Positions 9,319 through 17,953 of a DNA stretch of 64,000 bases are shown here, piece by piece (the stretch's first letter is position 1; the number at the start of each line of letters is the position of its first letter). Origin of the DNA: Rhodanobacteraceae bacterium (GTDB lineage: Bacteria > Pseudomonadota > Gammaproteobacteria > Xanthomonadales > Xanthomonadaceae). The DNA lies in NCBI GenBank assembly GCA_024233975.1, contig JACKOX010000001.1, forward strand, positions 186,001-250,000, written 5' to 3'. The notes below the pieces were generated by a model that worked only from the letters and a program-made list of their open reading frames with translations, had not been told where the DNA came from and did not search any database. The position numbers and the translations under genes are program-made.

Positions 9319-10938
9319 ATGGCCGTCAACGCAAACTCCAGCCACCTCAAGGAAACCCGCCGCCGTCGCACGTTCGCGATCATTTCGCATCCCGACGCCG
9401 GCAAGACCACGCTGACCGAAAAGCTGCTGCTGTTCGGCGGTGCGATCCAGATGGCCGGCTCGGTGAAGAGCCGAAAGGCCGATCGCCACGCCACCTCCGA
9501 CTGGATGGCGATGGAAAAGGAGCGCGGCATCTCGGTGACAAGCTCGGTGATGCAGTTCCCCTATGGCGACTGCGTGGTCAATCTGCTCGACACGCCAGGC
9601 CACGCCGACTTCTCGGAAGACACCTACCGCGTGCTGACCGCGGTCGATTCCGCGCTGATGGTGATCGACTGCGCCAAGGGCGTCGAGGAGCGCACCATCA
9701 AGTTGATGGACGTGTGTCGCCTGCGCGATACGCCGATCATGAGCTTCATCAACAAGCTCGACCGCGAGGGCCGCGAGCCCATCGAGCTACTGGACGAGGT
9801 GGAGTCGGTGCTGCAGATCCAGTGCGCACCAATCACCTGGCCAATCGGCATGGGCAAGCGTCTCAAGGGCGTCTACCACCTGGTCGACGACGAGGTGCAT
9901 CTGTTTGATCCCGGCAAGAACTACGAGCGCCAGGCCGCGACCGTGCTCAAGGGCCTGGATCATCCGGAGCTGGCCGCGCGCATTGGCGAGTCCACGCTGG
10001 CCGAGCTGCGCGACGAGCTGGAGCTGGTGCAAGGCGCCTCGCATACTTTCGACCTCGACGCCTACCTGCGAGGCGAGCAGACGCCCGTGTTCTTCGGCTC
10101 GGCGGTAAACAACTTCGGCGTGCAGCTGCTGCTGGATTTCTTCGTCAAGCACGCGCCGTCACCGCAGCCGCGCGCGACGACCACGCGCGAGGTCGATCCA
10201 GCCGAAGACAAGCTGACCGGCTTCGTGTTCAAGATCCAGGCCAACATGGACCCGCAACACCGCGACCGCGTGGCCTTCATGCGCGTGTGTTCTGGCACCT
10301 TCGATCCGGCCGGCAAGGCCTTCCACGTACGCAGCGGCAAGCCGGTGAAGCTGGCCAATGCGCTCAGCTTCATGGCGTCGGATCGCGAGCTGGCCGGCAT
10401 CGCCTACCCGGGCGACGTGGTCGGTATCCACAACCACGGCACGGTGTCGATTGGCGATACCTTCACCGAAGGCGAGTCGCTGGCCTTCACCGGCATTCCC
10501 AACTTCGCGCCCGAGCTGTTCCGTCGCGCGCAGCTGCGCGATCCGCTGAAGACCAAGGCGCTGCAGAAAGGCCTGGCACAGTTGAGTGAAGAAGGCGCGA
10601 CGCAGTTCTTCCGTCCGCTGATGTCCAACGACCTGATCCTGGGCGCGGTCGGCGTGCTGCAGTTCGACGTGGTCGCCTATCGCCTCAAGGATGAGTATGG
10701 CGTGGATGCCAGCTTCCAGCAGGCCAGCGTGGCAACCGCGCGCTGGGTGCACTGCGACAACGCCAAGAAGCTGGAAGAGTTCCGCGAGAAGAACGCCGTC
10801 AACCTCGCGCTGGATGCTGCCGACCAGTTGGTCTACCTGGCGCCGACGCGAGTCAACCTGCAGCTGGCCGAAGAGCGCTGGCCGGACGTGCGCTTCTCAG
10901 CCACCCGTGAGCACGCGCACAGCGTACTGGCGGATTGA
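9319..10938 (+). CDS. prfC: Peptide chain release factor 3
   Basis: GTPase of 539 residues, the full length of RF3, which recycles RF1/RF2 after termination. G1 is SHPDAGKTTLTEK, switch II is DTPGHADFSEDTYR and G4 is NKLDREGREP. The segment DREGREPIELLDEVE is specific to RF3 and separates it from EF-G. Domain II begins near residue 295 (GFVFKIQANMDPQHRDRVAF). The protein is cytosolic. An extended -10 promoter lies upstream. Confidence 0.97.
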   Translation: MAVNANSSHLKETRRRRTFAIISHPDAGKTTLTEKLLLFGGAIQMAGSVKSRKADRHATSDWMAMEKERGISVTSSVMQFPYGDCVVNLLDTPGHADFSEDTYRVLTAVDSALMVIDCAKGVEERTIKLMDVCRLRDTPIMSFINKLDREGREPIELLDEVESVLQIQCAPITWPIGMGKRLKGVYHLVDDEVHLFDPGKNYERQAATVLKGLDHPELAARIGESTLAELRDELELVQGASHTFDLDAYLRGEQTPVFFGSAVNNFGVQLLLDFFVKHAPSPQPRATTTREVDPAEDKLTGFVFKIQANMDPQHRDRVAFMRVCSGTFDPAGKAFHVRSGKPVKLANALSFMASDRELAGIAYPGDVVGIHNHGTVSIGDTFTEGESLAFTGIPNFAPELFRRAQLRDPLKTKALQKGLAQLSEEGATQFFRPLMSNDLILGAVGVLQFDVVAYRLKDEYGVDASFQQASVATARWVHCDNAKKLEEFREKNAVNLALDAADQLVYLAPTRVNLQLAEERWPDVRFSATREHAHSVLAD

Positions 10939-11029
10939 GACATACCACGGGCAGGCCTTTACAGCAGCGTTCGCCCCGCGGAACATCGCTGATGAGTCGA
11001 TACAGGCTCAGTCGCCTGGGGCAACACGC

Positions 11030-11434
11030 ATGAACCGCTGGAACCTGCTGGGCTTCATCGCCGCCGCGTTGATGCTGCTGTCGGCGCTGGCGCATGCCTT
11101 TGCCGGATGGCCGACCGTGGCCGAAGGCCTTTCGGGCACCGGCGTTGCCACCGATGTGACAGCCGGCCTGCGCATAGGATGGCTTTGGGGTTCGTTCTGC
11201 ATGGCCGGCTTCGGCTTGGTGACGCTGGCGCAAAGCTGGCAGTCACGCAGCGGGGGCGGCTGCAATGCCGCCACAGTGGCCGCGGTGGCGGGCACCTACG
11301 TCGCCTTCGGACTCTGGGCCTTCGTGGATCGCGATTTCAATCCGCATTTCCTGCTGTTCCTGCTCACCGGCCTGCTCTGTTGCGCTCTCCTGCATCCCGC
11401 CGCCCGCCTGCCGTGCGGAACGAACCGAGGCTAG
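11030..11434 (+). CDS. Small integral membrane protein, unknown function
   Basis: Protein of 134 residues with four predicted membrane helices (starting near residues 4, 47, 77 and 104). It resembles generic four-helix hypothetical inner-membrane proteins; no family motif is recognised. The ATG at 11030 was chosen because the N-terminus NRWNLLGFIAAALMLL then forms the first helix, and the longer frame overlaps prfC. It ends seven bases before the thioesterase start, suggesting an operon. Confidence 0.65.
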   Translation: MNRWNLLGFIAAALMLLSALAHAFAGWPTVAEGLSGTGVATDVTAGLRIGWLWGSFCMAGFGLVTLAQSWQSRSGGGCNAATVAAVAGTYVAFGLWAFVDRDFNPHFLLFLLTGLLCCALLHPAARLPCGTNRG

Positions 11435-11440
11435 TGAGGC

Positions 11441-11890
11441 ATGTATCGCAAGACGATGACAGCCGGCTGGGGTGACATGGACTTCAATTCCCACATGCGC
11501 AACACCGCCTATCTGGATCGTTCCGCCGACATCCGCCTGCAGTTCTTCTCCGAACACGGCTTCCCCGGTTCACGCTTCGCGGAACTCGGACTCGGTCCAG
11601 TGGTACGTCGCGACGAGATCGAATACTTCCGGGAGGTCAGCTTGCTGGAATCCTTCGATGTGCAACTGGAACTCTGCGGCCAGTCTGAGGACGGATCGCG
11701 CTTTCACCTGCGCAATCGCTTCTTCCGCCAGGACGGCACACCGTCCGCCACAGTAACCAGCCTCGGTGGATGGCTGGACATCCGCGCCCGCCGATTGATC
11801 GCGCCGCCTGCCGACCTGCTCGCCGCCATGAACCATATCCCCAGGACCGATGACTTCCTCGTGCTGCCATCCAGCCTGAAACCATCATGA
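11441..11890 (+). CDS. Acyl-CoA thioesterase, 4HBT hotdog family
   Basis: Protein of 149 residues. The N-terminus has GWGDMDFNSHMRNTAYLDR, the Asp and Asn-x-His-Met pattern of 4-hydroxybenzoyl-CoA thioesterase-type hotdog enzymes. YFREVSLLESFDVQLEL follows as expected for the beta sheet. It probably hydrolyses an acyl-CoA thioester in the cytosol; the substrate is unknown. Confidence 0.82.
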   Translation: MYRKTMTAGWGDMDFNSHMRNTAYLDRSADIRLQFFSEHGFPGSRFAELGLGPVVRRDEIEYFREVSLLESFDVQLELCGQSEDGSRFHLRNRFFRQDGTPSATVTSLGGWLDIRARRLIAPPADLLAAMNHIPRTDDFLVLPSSLKPS

Positions 11891-11926
11891 AGCTGGCAAA
11901 CGACTGATATCACCAACCGGGAATGA

Positions 11927-11952
11927 AAAAGCCCGGCTATAGCCGGGCTTTT
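11927..11952. terminator. Bidirectional intrinsic terminator
   Basis: The stretch is a near-perfect palindrome: AAAAGCCCGGCTA followed by its reverse complement TAGCCGGGCTTTT. It sits between the convergent thioesterase and anti-sigma-like genes and has a T-rich tail on both strands. Confidence 0.88.
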
Positions 11953-11976
11953 CCTGTTTGATCGTAGCTGTCAGCT

Positions 11977-12468
11977 TCAGCCGTTGTCGAAACTGCCGCC
12001 GAAGATGGCTCCCTGATCGGACTTCGGCACGGATGCCATGCGCGGCTCGAAACTGCCGCTGAACAGAGGAGTGGGCTCTGCTGCCGACTGGTGTGCCACG
12101 CCACCATCACCGTCAGCCACCGGCGTCAGACCCGGCCGCACGGCGAACAGCACGGCGAACAGCGCCACCGAAGCAGCCAGCGCCACCGGCCAGACCGGAC
12201 GACGCACCGGCCGCACGGCCTGCCGCTTCGGCGCGATCGCCGCCGACAGGGCATGTGCATCGGCACGCGCACCACGCGCAACCTGATAAGCCGCAGCCGC
12301 GGCCGGGTTGCTGGCCAGCAACTCGACATCCGCGCCGCTGGCATGGACTTCGCCCGCGGCAAGCCGCGCCAGACGATCAACGTCGATGGCGCTCTCGCCC
12401 GCATCGTCGGCACTCATGCGCGCATACAGCGATTTCAAGCTCTGATCGGTCATTTCATGCTCAGTCAT
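11977..12468 (-). CDS. Putative anti-sigma factor, single-pass membrane protein
   Basis: Protein of 163 residues. The N-terminal half is acidic and soluble (LKSLYARMSADDAGESAIDVDRLARLA in outline). A single membrane helix lies near residues 92-110 (VWPVALAASVALFAVLFAV). The C-terminal part would be periplasmic. The start overlaps the stop of the ECF sigma gene by 8 bases, implying coupled translation. The topology and position fit an anti-sigma factor, but no zinc-binding ZAS motif is seen. Confidence 0.62.
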   Translation of the reverse strand: MTEHEMTDQSLKSLYARMSADDAGESAIDVDRLARLAAGEVHASGADVELLASNPAAAAAYQVARGARADAHALSAAIAPKRQAVRPVRRPVWPVALAASVALFAVLFAVRPGLTPVADGDGGVAHQSAAEPTPLFSGSFEPRMASVPKSDQGAIFGGSFDNG

Positions 12469-13096
12469 CGTCCTGCTCCATTGCGGCCGCCTTGAGGTGG
12501 TCGCGCAAATCCTTCATGCCGCGCTCCATCAGCTTGCGCGCGGCGTCGGCGCTAAGGCCGACCAGTTCTCCGGCCTCGCTTGGACCGAAACCCTGAAGAC
12601 TCAGGCTCACCAGCTGTCGCCGTCGTTCCGGCAACGCCGCGAGGGCCATGCGAAGGCTGTCCATCTGCTGGCGCTGACTGGCCAGCTGCTGCGGACCGGC
12701 CTCCTGCGGCAGATCCCAGCTGGTTTCGTCACCAGCATCCTCGATCGACTCCATGGGCCGCGCCTGGGTGCGTCGCAGGGCGTCGATCACGGTGGAAACC
12801 ACTACCCGCTGTATATAAGACGCAGGCAGTACGGCATTCCGGTCACGCTGCAGGGTTTTCCACAGGCGGATACGGACTTCCTGCTCCACATCATCCGCAT
12901 CAAGACCTTGATTTCCCTTGCAATGTTGCTGGACCAGGCTGCGTACGCGGGCGCCGAAACGGGCAATCAGCGCGGCAAACGGATCATCCGGGCGCGGCGC
13001 CGCGAGGGAAACGACCGTCGCCCCGCCCTCACCGGGGTCGTCGGCCTCGCGCTCGCTGCTCCCCCCCGACACCCTGGGCATGGCCTGGATACTCAC
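12461..13096 (-). CDS. ECF-type RNA polymerase sigma factor
   Basis: Protein of 211 residues. Sigma region 2 includes LDADDVEQEVRIRLWKTL and SYIQRVVVSTVIDALRR (residues about 65-110). Region 4 is a helix-turn-helix: LPERRRQLVSLSLQGFGPSEAGELVGLSADAARKLMERGM in outline. The annotated start is GTG at 13096; an ATG at 13081 is an alternative. It lies 9 bases behind the CBS gene and overlaps the anti-sigma-like gene, so the three form one operon that ends at the terminator near 11927. Confidence 0.85.
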   Translation of the reverse strand: MSIQAMPRVSGGSSEREADDPGEGGATVVSLAAPRPDDPFAALIARFGARVRSLVQQHCKGNQGLDADDVEQEVRIRLWKTLQRDRNAVLPASYIQRVVVSTVIDALRRTQARPMESIEDAGDETSWDLPQEAGPQQLASQRQQMDSLRMALAALPERRRQLVSLSLQGFGPSEAGELVGLSADAARKLMERGMKDLRDHLKAAAMEQDDD

Positions 13097-13105
13097 GTCG
13101 ACCGA

Positions 13106-13534
13106 TCAGCCGGCAATGTATTGCTGCAACTGGGAGATTTCTTCCTGCTGGTCGGCGATCACCGCCTTGACCAGGTCGCCGATCGACAGCATGCCGGCCA
13201 CGCCGCCGCCGTCCATCACCGGCAGATGGCGGATGCGGCGCTGGGTCATCAGCAGCATGCAGGCATTGACGGTGTCGTCCGGGATCACCGTGTGCACCTG
13301 CGAGGACATGATGTCCTTCACCCGCGTTTCGGCGGACGAACGGCCATGCAGGACAACCTTGCGCGCATAGTCACGCTCGGACATCACCCCGGCCAGGCGT
13401 GAGCCATCAAGCACCACCAGCGCACCAATGCCGTGCTCGGCCATCAGACGCAGGGCGTCGATCACCGAGGCATCGGGCGCCACCGAAACCACGTCGTGGC
13501 CCTTTTCGTCGAGAAGCTGCTTCACCGTGCGCAT
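13106..13534 (-). CDS. Tandem CBS domain protein
   Basis: Protein of 142 residues made of two CBS domains (about residues 8-60 and 72-128). Typical segments are VIDALRLMAEHGIGALVVLDG, MSERDYARKVVLHGRSSAETRVKDIM and RRIRHLPVMDGGGVAGMLSIGDLVKAV, given here as outline. CBS pairs bind adenine nucleotides and act as energy sensors. With no attached catalytic domain it must act through a partner; the sigma gene 9 bases downstream is the obvious neighbour. Confidence 0.9.
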   Translation of the reverse strand: MRTVKQLLDEKGHDVVSVAPDASVIDALRLMAEHGIGALVVLDGSRLAGVMSERDYARKVVLHGRSSAETRVKDIMSSQVHTVIPDDTVNACMLLMTQRRIRHLPVMDGGGVAGMLSIGDLVKAVIADQQEEISQLQQYIAG

Positions 13535-13609
13535 GAAACCCTCCGTCCGGAACAGGTCGCGGGGACGCGAGTATGTGTCCGGCAGCCAGCGCCAGACACG
13601 AGCGTCGCC

Positions 13610-14617
13610 CTATCGGGATGATACCGCCAGAGGAAGCGGATCGGCAGCACCGGCCGCCGGACTTGCCGAACCCAGCGCCGTATCGATGAGATACAGCGGC
13701 CGCTGCTTGCTTTCGCCATACAGCCGCCCGAGATATTCACCGATCACGCCGAGCGCCATCAGCTGCATGCCTCCGAGGAACAGCATCACGCTCATCAGCG
13801 ACGGATAACCGGCCACCGGATCGCCCCAGATCAGCGTCTTGGCGATGATCCAGCCACCGAAACCGAACGCCACCACGGCGGTGAGCAGGCCGACATAGGT
13901 CGCCACACGCAACGGCACGGTACTGAAGCTGGTGATGCCTTCCAGCGCGAAATTCCACAGCTTCCAGTAGTTGAAGCTGCTGGTCCCGGCATGGCGCGGA
14001 TCGCGACGATAGTCGACCGCGCACTGCCGGTAGCCGACCCAGGTGAACAGGCCCTTCATGAAGCGGTTACGCTCGCGCAGCTGGCGCAGGCCATCCAGCG
14101 CCCGTCGCGACATGAGGCGGAAATCGCCGGTGTCGCGAGGAATGGGCGTTGCCGAAAGCCGCGACATGACGCGGTAGAAACCCGCGGCCGTCAAACGCTT
14201 CAACCAGCTTTCACCATCACGCTCCAGTCGCCGACCGTAGACCACGTCATAGCCATCACGCCATCGGGCAACGAACTCGGCAATCAATTCCGGCGGATCC
14301 TGCAGATCGGCATCGATCACCACCACGGCATCGGCATCGGCATCGCAATGGTCCAGGCCGGCGGTCATGGCGATTTCCTTGCCGAAATTGCGCGAGAGCT
14401 TCAGCCCTCCGGCGCGAGCGTCTTCGCCGGCCAGGGATTCGATCACCTGCCAGCTGTCGTCACGACTGCCATCGTCCACGTAGAGGATGCTGGCGTCGAC
14501 GCCATCCAGCGCATCCAGCACCGGGAGCAGGCGCGCCTGCAGCTGACGCAGGCCTTCGCCTTCGTTGTAGACGGGCACCATTACCGTCAGGCGTTCGGGA
14601 TGTCGGGACATGTTCAA
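13610..14617 (-). CDS. Family 2 glycosyltransferase, polyprenyl-phosphate type
   Basis: Protein of 335 residues. The GT-A domain has VPVYNEGEG (residues about 14-22), VDDGSRDDSW and the DADLQDPPEL nucleotide/metal motif. Two C-terminal membrane helices follow, from about residue 235 (VGLLTAVVAFGFGGWII and VMLFLGGMQLMALGVIGEYLG). This layout matches GtrB/DPM1-like enzymes that move a sugar from a nucleotide onto undecaprenyl phosphate. An alternative start at 14611 would be two residues shorter. No flippase partner is adjacent. Confidence 0.88.
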   Translation of the reverse strand: MNMSRHPERLTVMVPVYNEGEGLRQLQARLLPVLDALDGVDASILYVDDGSRDDSWQVIESLAGEDARAGGLKLSRNFGKEIAMTAGLDHCDADADAVVVIDADLQDPPELIAEFVARWRDGYDVVYGRRLERDGESWLKRLTAAGFYRVMSRLSATPIPRDTGDFRLMSRRALDGLRQLRERNRFMKGLFTWVGYRQCAVDYRRDPRHAGTSSFNYWKLWNFALEGITSFSTVPLRVATYVGLLTAVVAFGFGGWIIAKTLIWGDPVAGYPSLMSVMLFLGGMQLMALGVIGEYLGRLYGESKQRPLYLIDTALGSASPAAGAADPLPLAVSSR

Positions 14618-14674
14618 GACAGATCGGGGCTGGGCTGCAATCGTAGCAAGGCGGGCGGAATTCCTCGCCGATGC

Positions 14675-14702
14675 TTGACAGAGTGAAATATTTCGATATT
14701 TT
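14675..14702 (+). promoter_or_regulatory. ars operon promoter with overlapping ArsR-type operator
   Basis: TTGACA (14675-14680), a 16-base spacer and TATTTT (14697-14702) form a candidate sigma-70 promoter. The inverted repeat AAATAT-TTCG-ATATTT (14686-14701) fills the spacer and -10. That is the position expected of an ArsR-family operator. It lies eight bases before the arsR ATG. Confidence 0.65.
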
Positions 14703-14709
14703 TGGAATT

Positions 14710-15042
14710 ATGGAAACCGAAGCCGCACTCGCATCGCTCGCCGCCCTGGCCCAACCCAGCCGACTGGCGATCTTCCGGCTGCTGGTGCAGGCCGGACCCG
14801 ACGGACTGGGCGTGGGCGATCTTCGTGACCAGCTCGACCTGCCCGGCGCCACGCTCAGCGCGCACCTGAACGTGCTGCGCCGTGCCGGGCTCGTGCAGGA
14901 CCGGCGCGACGGTCGCCACATCTGCTGTTTCGCCGATTTCGCGCGCATGAACGCACTGATCGACTACCTCACCGAGAACTGCTGCGCCGGCGCCGGCTGC
15001 GGTCTCGCCAATCCCGGCGCCGCCTGCGGAGACAAGCCATGA
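14710..15042 (+). CDS. arsR: ArsR-family arsenic-responsive repressor
   Basis: Protein of 110 residues from the ATG at 14710. That start leaves the promoter/operator outside the gene; the frame is open to 14671. The winged helix has the recognition region LDLPGATLSAHLNVLRRAGLV (about residues 42-62). The E. coli-type CVC metal site is absent. A C-terminal cluster Cys91, Cys92 and Cys97 (ENCCAGAGCG) resembles the arsenite site of Acidithiobacillus ferrooxidans ArsR. Binding of As(III) should release the operator. Its stop overlaps the arsI start by four bases. Confidence 0.88.
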   Translation: METEAALASLAALAQPSRLAIFRLLVQAGPDGLGVGDLRDQLDLPGATLSAHLNVLRRAGLVQDRRDGRHICCFADFARMNALIDYLTENCCAGAGCGLANPGAACGDKP

Positions 15043-15545
15043 AGCGCTTCCACGTCCACGTTCACGTTGCCGACCTCGAGCACAACATCGGCTTCTACTC
15101 GCAGCTCTTTGGCACCGAACCCACTGTGCGCAAGGCCGACTACGCCAAGTGGCTGCTCGACGATCCACAGCTCAACTTCGCCATTTCCAGCGGCAAGTCC
15201 GAGCACACCGGTATCGCGCATCTGGGACTGCAGGCCGGCGAAGCCGCAGAACTGGCCGAGATCGGCGAACGCCTCCAGGCGGCCGATGCCATCGCGCTGG
15301 CCGAAACCGCCACCACCTGCTGCTACGCGCGCTCGGACAAGTACTGGGCAGTCGATCCGCAGGGCGTTCGCTGGGAGAGCTTCCACACCCTCGGCGACGC
15401 CACCACTTACCACGCTGACGCCGCAGCCGAAGCCCAAGCCGCCAGCGAAGCCTGTTGCGGTCCAGCCATCGAAACAACTGACAGCGCGCCCTGCTGCGGC
15501 ACGAGCGCCAAGGCGGCCGAAACCGGCGCACGCTGCTGCGGCTGA
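15039..15545 (+). CDS. arsI: ArsI/CadI family protein, probable organoarsenical C-As lyase
   Basis: Protein of 168 residues with a vicinal oxygen chelate (glyoxalase) fold. The residues that matter in ArsI of Thermomonospora curvata have counterparts: a His cluster at residues 5-9, His61, Glu113 and the vicinal pair Cys94-Cys95 that binds the trivalent organoarsenical. ArsI is an Fe(II)-dependent dioxygenase that cleaves methyl or aryl C-As bonds. A cysteine-rich tail (about residues 130-168) with three CCG motifs follows the domain. The alternative is CadI-like metal-induced protein, which has the same fold. It overlaps arsR by four bases. Confidence 0.82.
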   Translation: MKRFHVHVHVADLEHNIGFYSQLFGTEPTVRKADYAKWLLDDPQLNFAISSGKSEHTGIAHLGLQAGEAAELAEIGERLQAADAIALAETATTCCYARSDKYWAVDPQGVRWESFHTLGDATTYHADAAAEAQAASEACCGPAIETTDSAPCCGTSAKAAETGARCCG

Positions 15546-15554
15546 GTCATCGTC

Positions 15555-15947
15555 ATGCGCCGGAAAATCCTGTTCGTCTGCGTGGAGAACAGCAATCGCA
15601 GCCAGATGGCCGAGGCCTTTGCGCGGCACCATGGCGGGGACAGGGTTGAAGCCTTCAGTGCCGGCTCCAGGCCATCCGGAAAGATCAATCCGAAGGCGAT
15701 CCGCTTCATGGCCGAACTGGACATCGATCTTGCCGGCCATCGCTCGCAGCCATTGAGTGACGTCGACGGCATCGACTTCGATGCAGTCATCACCATGGGT
15801 TGCGGCGACAACTGTCCGTGGGTGCCGGCACGGCTGCGCGAGGACTGGGCCCTTGCCGATCCGCGCGACATGGACGACGACGGCTACCGCGCCGTGCGCG
15901 ACGATATCTCGCGTCGCGTTATCGACCTGCTGCGACGCCTCGACTGA
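15555..15947 (+). CDS. arsC: Arsenate reductase, low-molecular-weight phosphatase type
   Basis: Protein of 130 residues. The P-loop CVENSNRS (Cys9 to Arg15) follows the C-x5-R-S pattern of the LMW tyrosine phosphatase fold. A second cysteine pair sits in MGCGDNCPWVPA, the form seen in thiol-coupled ArsC proteins, and ADPRDM carries the general-acid Asp-Pro. It reduces arsenate to arsenite in the cytosol, which Acr3 then exports. It lies 9 bases behind arsI. Confidence 0.92.
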   Translation: MRRKILFVCVENSNRSQMAEAFARHHGGDRVEAFSAGSRPSGKINPKAIRFMAELDIDLAGHRSQPLSDVDGIDFDAVITMGCGDNCPWVPARLREDWALADPRDMDDDGYRAVRDDISRRVIDLLRRLD

Positions 15948-15985
15948 AGCGCACAACAAACTTCCACCACAAACGATTGGACACC

Positions 15986-17053
15986 ATGGCAACACCTTCG
16001 CGCCTGTCATTCCTCGATCGCTGGCTCACCCTGTGGATCTTCGCCGCCATGGCCGGAGGTGCCGTCGTCGGCACGGCGTTTCCTGGTCTGGCTGTCGCAC
16101 TGGAAGAACTGAGCGTCGACGGCATCAGCCTGCCCATCGCGCTGGGCCTGATCCTGATGATGTATCCGCCGCTGGCGAGGGTGCGCTATGAGAAGCTGCC
16201 GACGGTCTTCGCCGACCGCCGTGTACTCGCCCTGTCACTGCTGCAGAACTGGGTGATCGGACCGCTGCTGATGTTCGGCCTGGCGTTGCTGTTCCTGCGC
16301 GACACGCCGGAATACATGGCCGGGCTGATCCTGATTGGCCTCGCCCGCTGCATCGCCATGGTGATCGTCTGGAACCAGCTGGCCTGTGGTGACAACGACT
16401 ATGTGGCCGGACTGGTCGCCTTCAACAGCCTGTTCCAGCTGCTGTTCTTCCCGCTGTACGCCTGGATATTCATGAGCGTGCTGCCCGATGCGCTGGGCAT
16501 TCGCGGCTTTGCGGTGGATGTGTCATTCCTGACCATTGCGAAGGCGGTGCTGGTCTATCTCGGCATTCCCTTCGCAGCCGGCTATCTCAGCCGGCGCTGG
16601 CTGCGCGCGCGCAAAGGCGCGGACTGGTATGAGCTGGTTTTCGTACGGCGCACCGCGCCGATCACGCTGATCGCGCTGCTGTTCACCATCTTCACCATGT
16701 TCGCGCTCAAGGGCGCCAGCGTGCTGGCATTGCCGCTGGATGCGCTGCGCATCGCCCTGCCGCTGGCGCTGTACTTCGTGCTGATGTTCCTTGTGAGCCT
16801 GCGCCTGTCGCGTGACCTTGGCGCCGACTATCCGCGCGGCGTGGCGCTCTCCTTCACTGCGGCCAGCAACAACTTCGAGCTGGCCATCGCCGTCGCCATT
16901 GCCGCCTTCGGCCTGGCGTCGCCGATCGCCTTCACCACGGTGATCGGTCCGCTGGTGGAAGTACCGGTGCTGATCGCCCTGGTCAGCGTGGCGCTGGCGC
17001 TCCGCCGGCGCTGGTGGCCGGCGTCGACTGCCGCGCCTCAGTCGCCAAGGTAG
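15986..17053 (+). CDS. acr3: Arsenite exporter of the ACR3 family
   Basis: Protein of 355 residues with about ten membrane helices. Family segments include LILMMYPPLARVRYEKL, GLARCIAMVIVWNQLACGDNDYV (with the conserved transport Cys) and ALSFTAASNNFELAIAVAIA with the essential Glu. All are given in outline. It pumps arsenite out across the inner membrane. The ATG at 15986 was chosen because it begins just before the first helix; the longer frame overlaps arsC. Its end overlaps the convergent mtgA by 16 bases. Confidence 0.95.
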   Translation: MATPSRLSFLDRWLTLWIFAAMAGGAVVGTAFPGLAVALEELSVDGISLPIALGLILMMYPPLARVRYEKLPTVFADRRVLALSLLQNWVIGPLLMFGLALLFLRDTPEYMAGLILIGLARCIAMVIVWNQLACGDNDYVAGLVAFNSLFQLLFFPLYAWIFMSVLPDALGIRGFAVDVSFLTIAKAVLVYLGIPFAAGYLSRRWLRARKGADWYELVFVRRTAPITLIALLFTIFTMFALKGASVLALPLDALRIALPLALYFVLMFLVSLRLSRDLGADYPRGVALSFTAASNNFELAIAVAIAAFGLASPIAFTTVIGPLVEVPVLIALVSVALALRRRWWPASTAAPQSPR

Positions 17054-17769
17054 CCGGGACCACCCAGCTGCCGCATCTGGCGGAGGATCCAGGCCTGGCG
17101 CTCACGCAGGTAGGGACCCGGCTTGTCGGCGTGGTATCCGCGCGGATTCGGCAGCGTCGCCGCCAGCAGCGCGGATTCCGCCGCCGTCAGTTCTGAAGCC
17201 GGTTTGCCGAAGAATCGCTGCGCCGCTGCTTCGGCGCCATAGACGCCGTCACCGAACTCGACCACGTTGAGATAGACCTCGAGGATGCGCTGCTTCGGCC
17301 AGGTTGCCTCGATCAGCAGCGTGAACCAGGCCTCCATACCCTTGCGGACCAGGCTGCGGCCCGACCACAGGAACAGGTTCTTGGCCAGCTGCTGCGTCAG
17401 CGTGCTGGCACCACGCAGGCGTCCGCCGTCCTTGCGCGTCTCGATGGCGTCCTCGATGGCATCAACATCGAAACCGTGGTGCTGCGGAAATTTCTGGTCT
17501 TCCGACGCCACCACCGCAAGTCCCAGCTGTGGCGAGATGTGCGTCAATGGCTGCCATCGCTGCGCCAGCCTGAAGTCCGCATCACCCGCCGAACGCGCCT
17601 CCCACTGCCGCGCCAGCATGAAGGCCGTAGTGGGCGGATCAACGAAGCGCAGCAGCAGCACCGGCAGCACCGTGCCGAGAAATCCCAACAGGAACAGCAC
17701 AAGCAGCCACCGGCGCCATCGAAAGCCACGACGATGTGATGTGCGCGAGCGCTGCTTGCGGCGACTCAC
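17038..17769 (-). CDS. mtgA: Monofunctional biosynthetic peptidoglycan transglycosylase
   Basis: GT51 glycosyltransferase of 243 residues that polymerises lipid II into glycan strands. One membrane anchor (WLLVLFLLGFLGTVLPVLLL) precedes the catalytic domain, with SEDQKFPQHHGFD carrying the catalytic Glu and GASTLTQQLAKNLFL the conserved motif. I chose GTG at 17769: it gives the usual MtgA length, has GGAGCG upstream and avoids the overlap with hslO that the ATG at 18054 would cause. Confidence 0.9.
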   Translation of the reverse strand: MSRRKQRSRTSHRRGFRWRRWLLVLFLLGFLGTVLPVLLLRFVDPPTTAFMLARQWEARSAGDADFRLAQRWQPLTHISPQLGLAVVASEDQKFPQHHGFDVDAIEDAIETRKDGGRLRGASTLTQQLAKNLFLWSGRSLVRKGMEAWFTLLIEATWPKQRILEVYLNVVEFGDGVYGAEAAAQRFFGKPASELTAAESALLAATLPNPRGYHADKPGPYLRERQAWILRQMRQLGGPGYLGD

Positions 17770-17953
17770 GGAGCGCTCCAAGCGCGGGATGAAGTGGCGC
17801 GAAAAACCATGACGGTCCTGTTGAAAAATGATCAACGCGGCATCGACGCGCTTGCGTCGGGCCTTGCAGCGCCCGATAGTGTTCGCAGCGTCGCGGACAG
17901 GCAAGCACCTGGATGAAGCGGAGCCAAACGTCCCTGCCACACCACGCCCAAAG

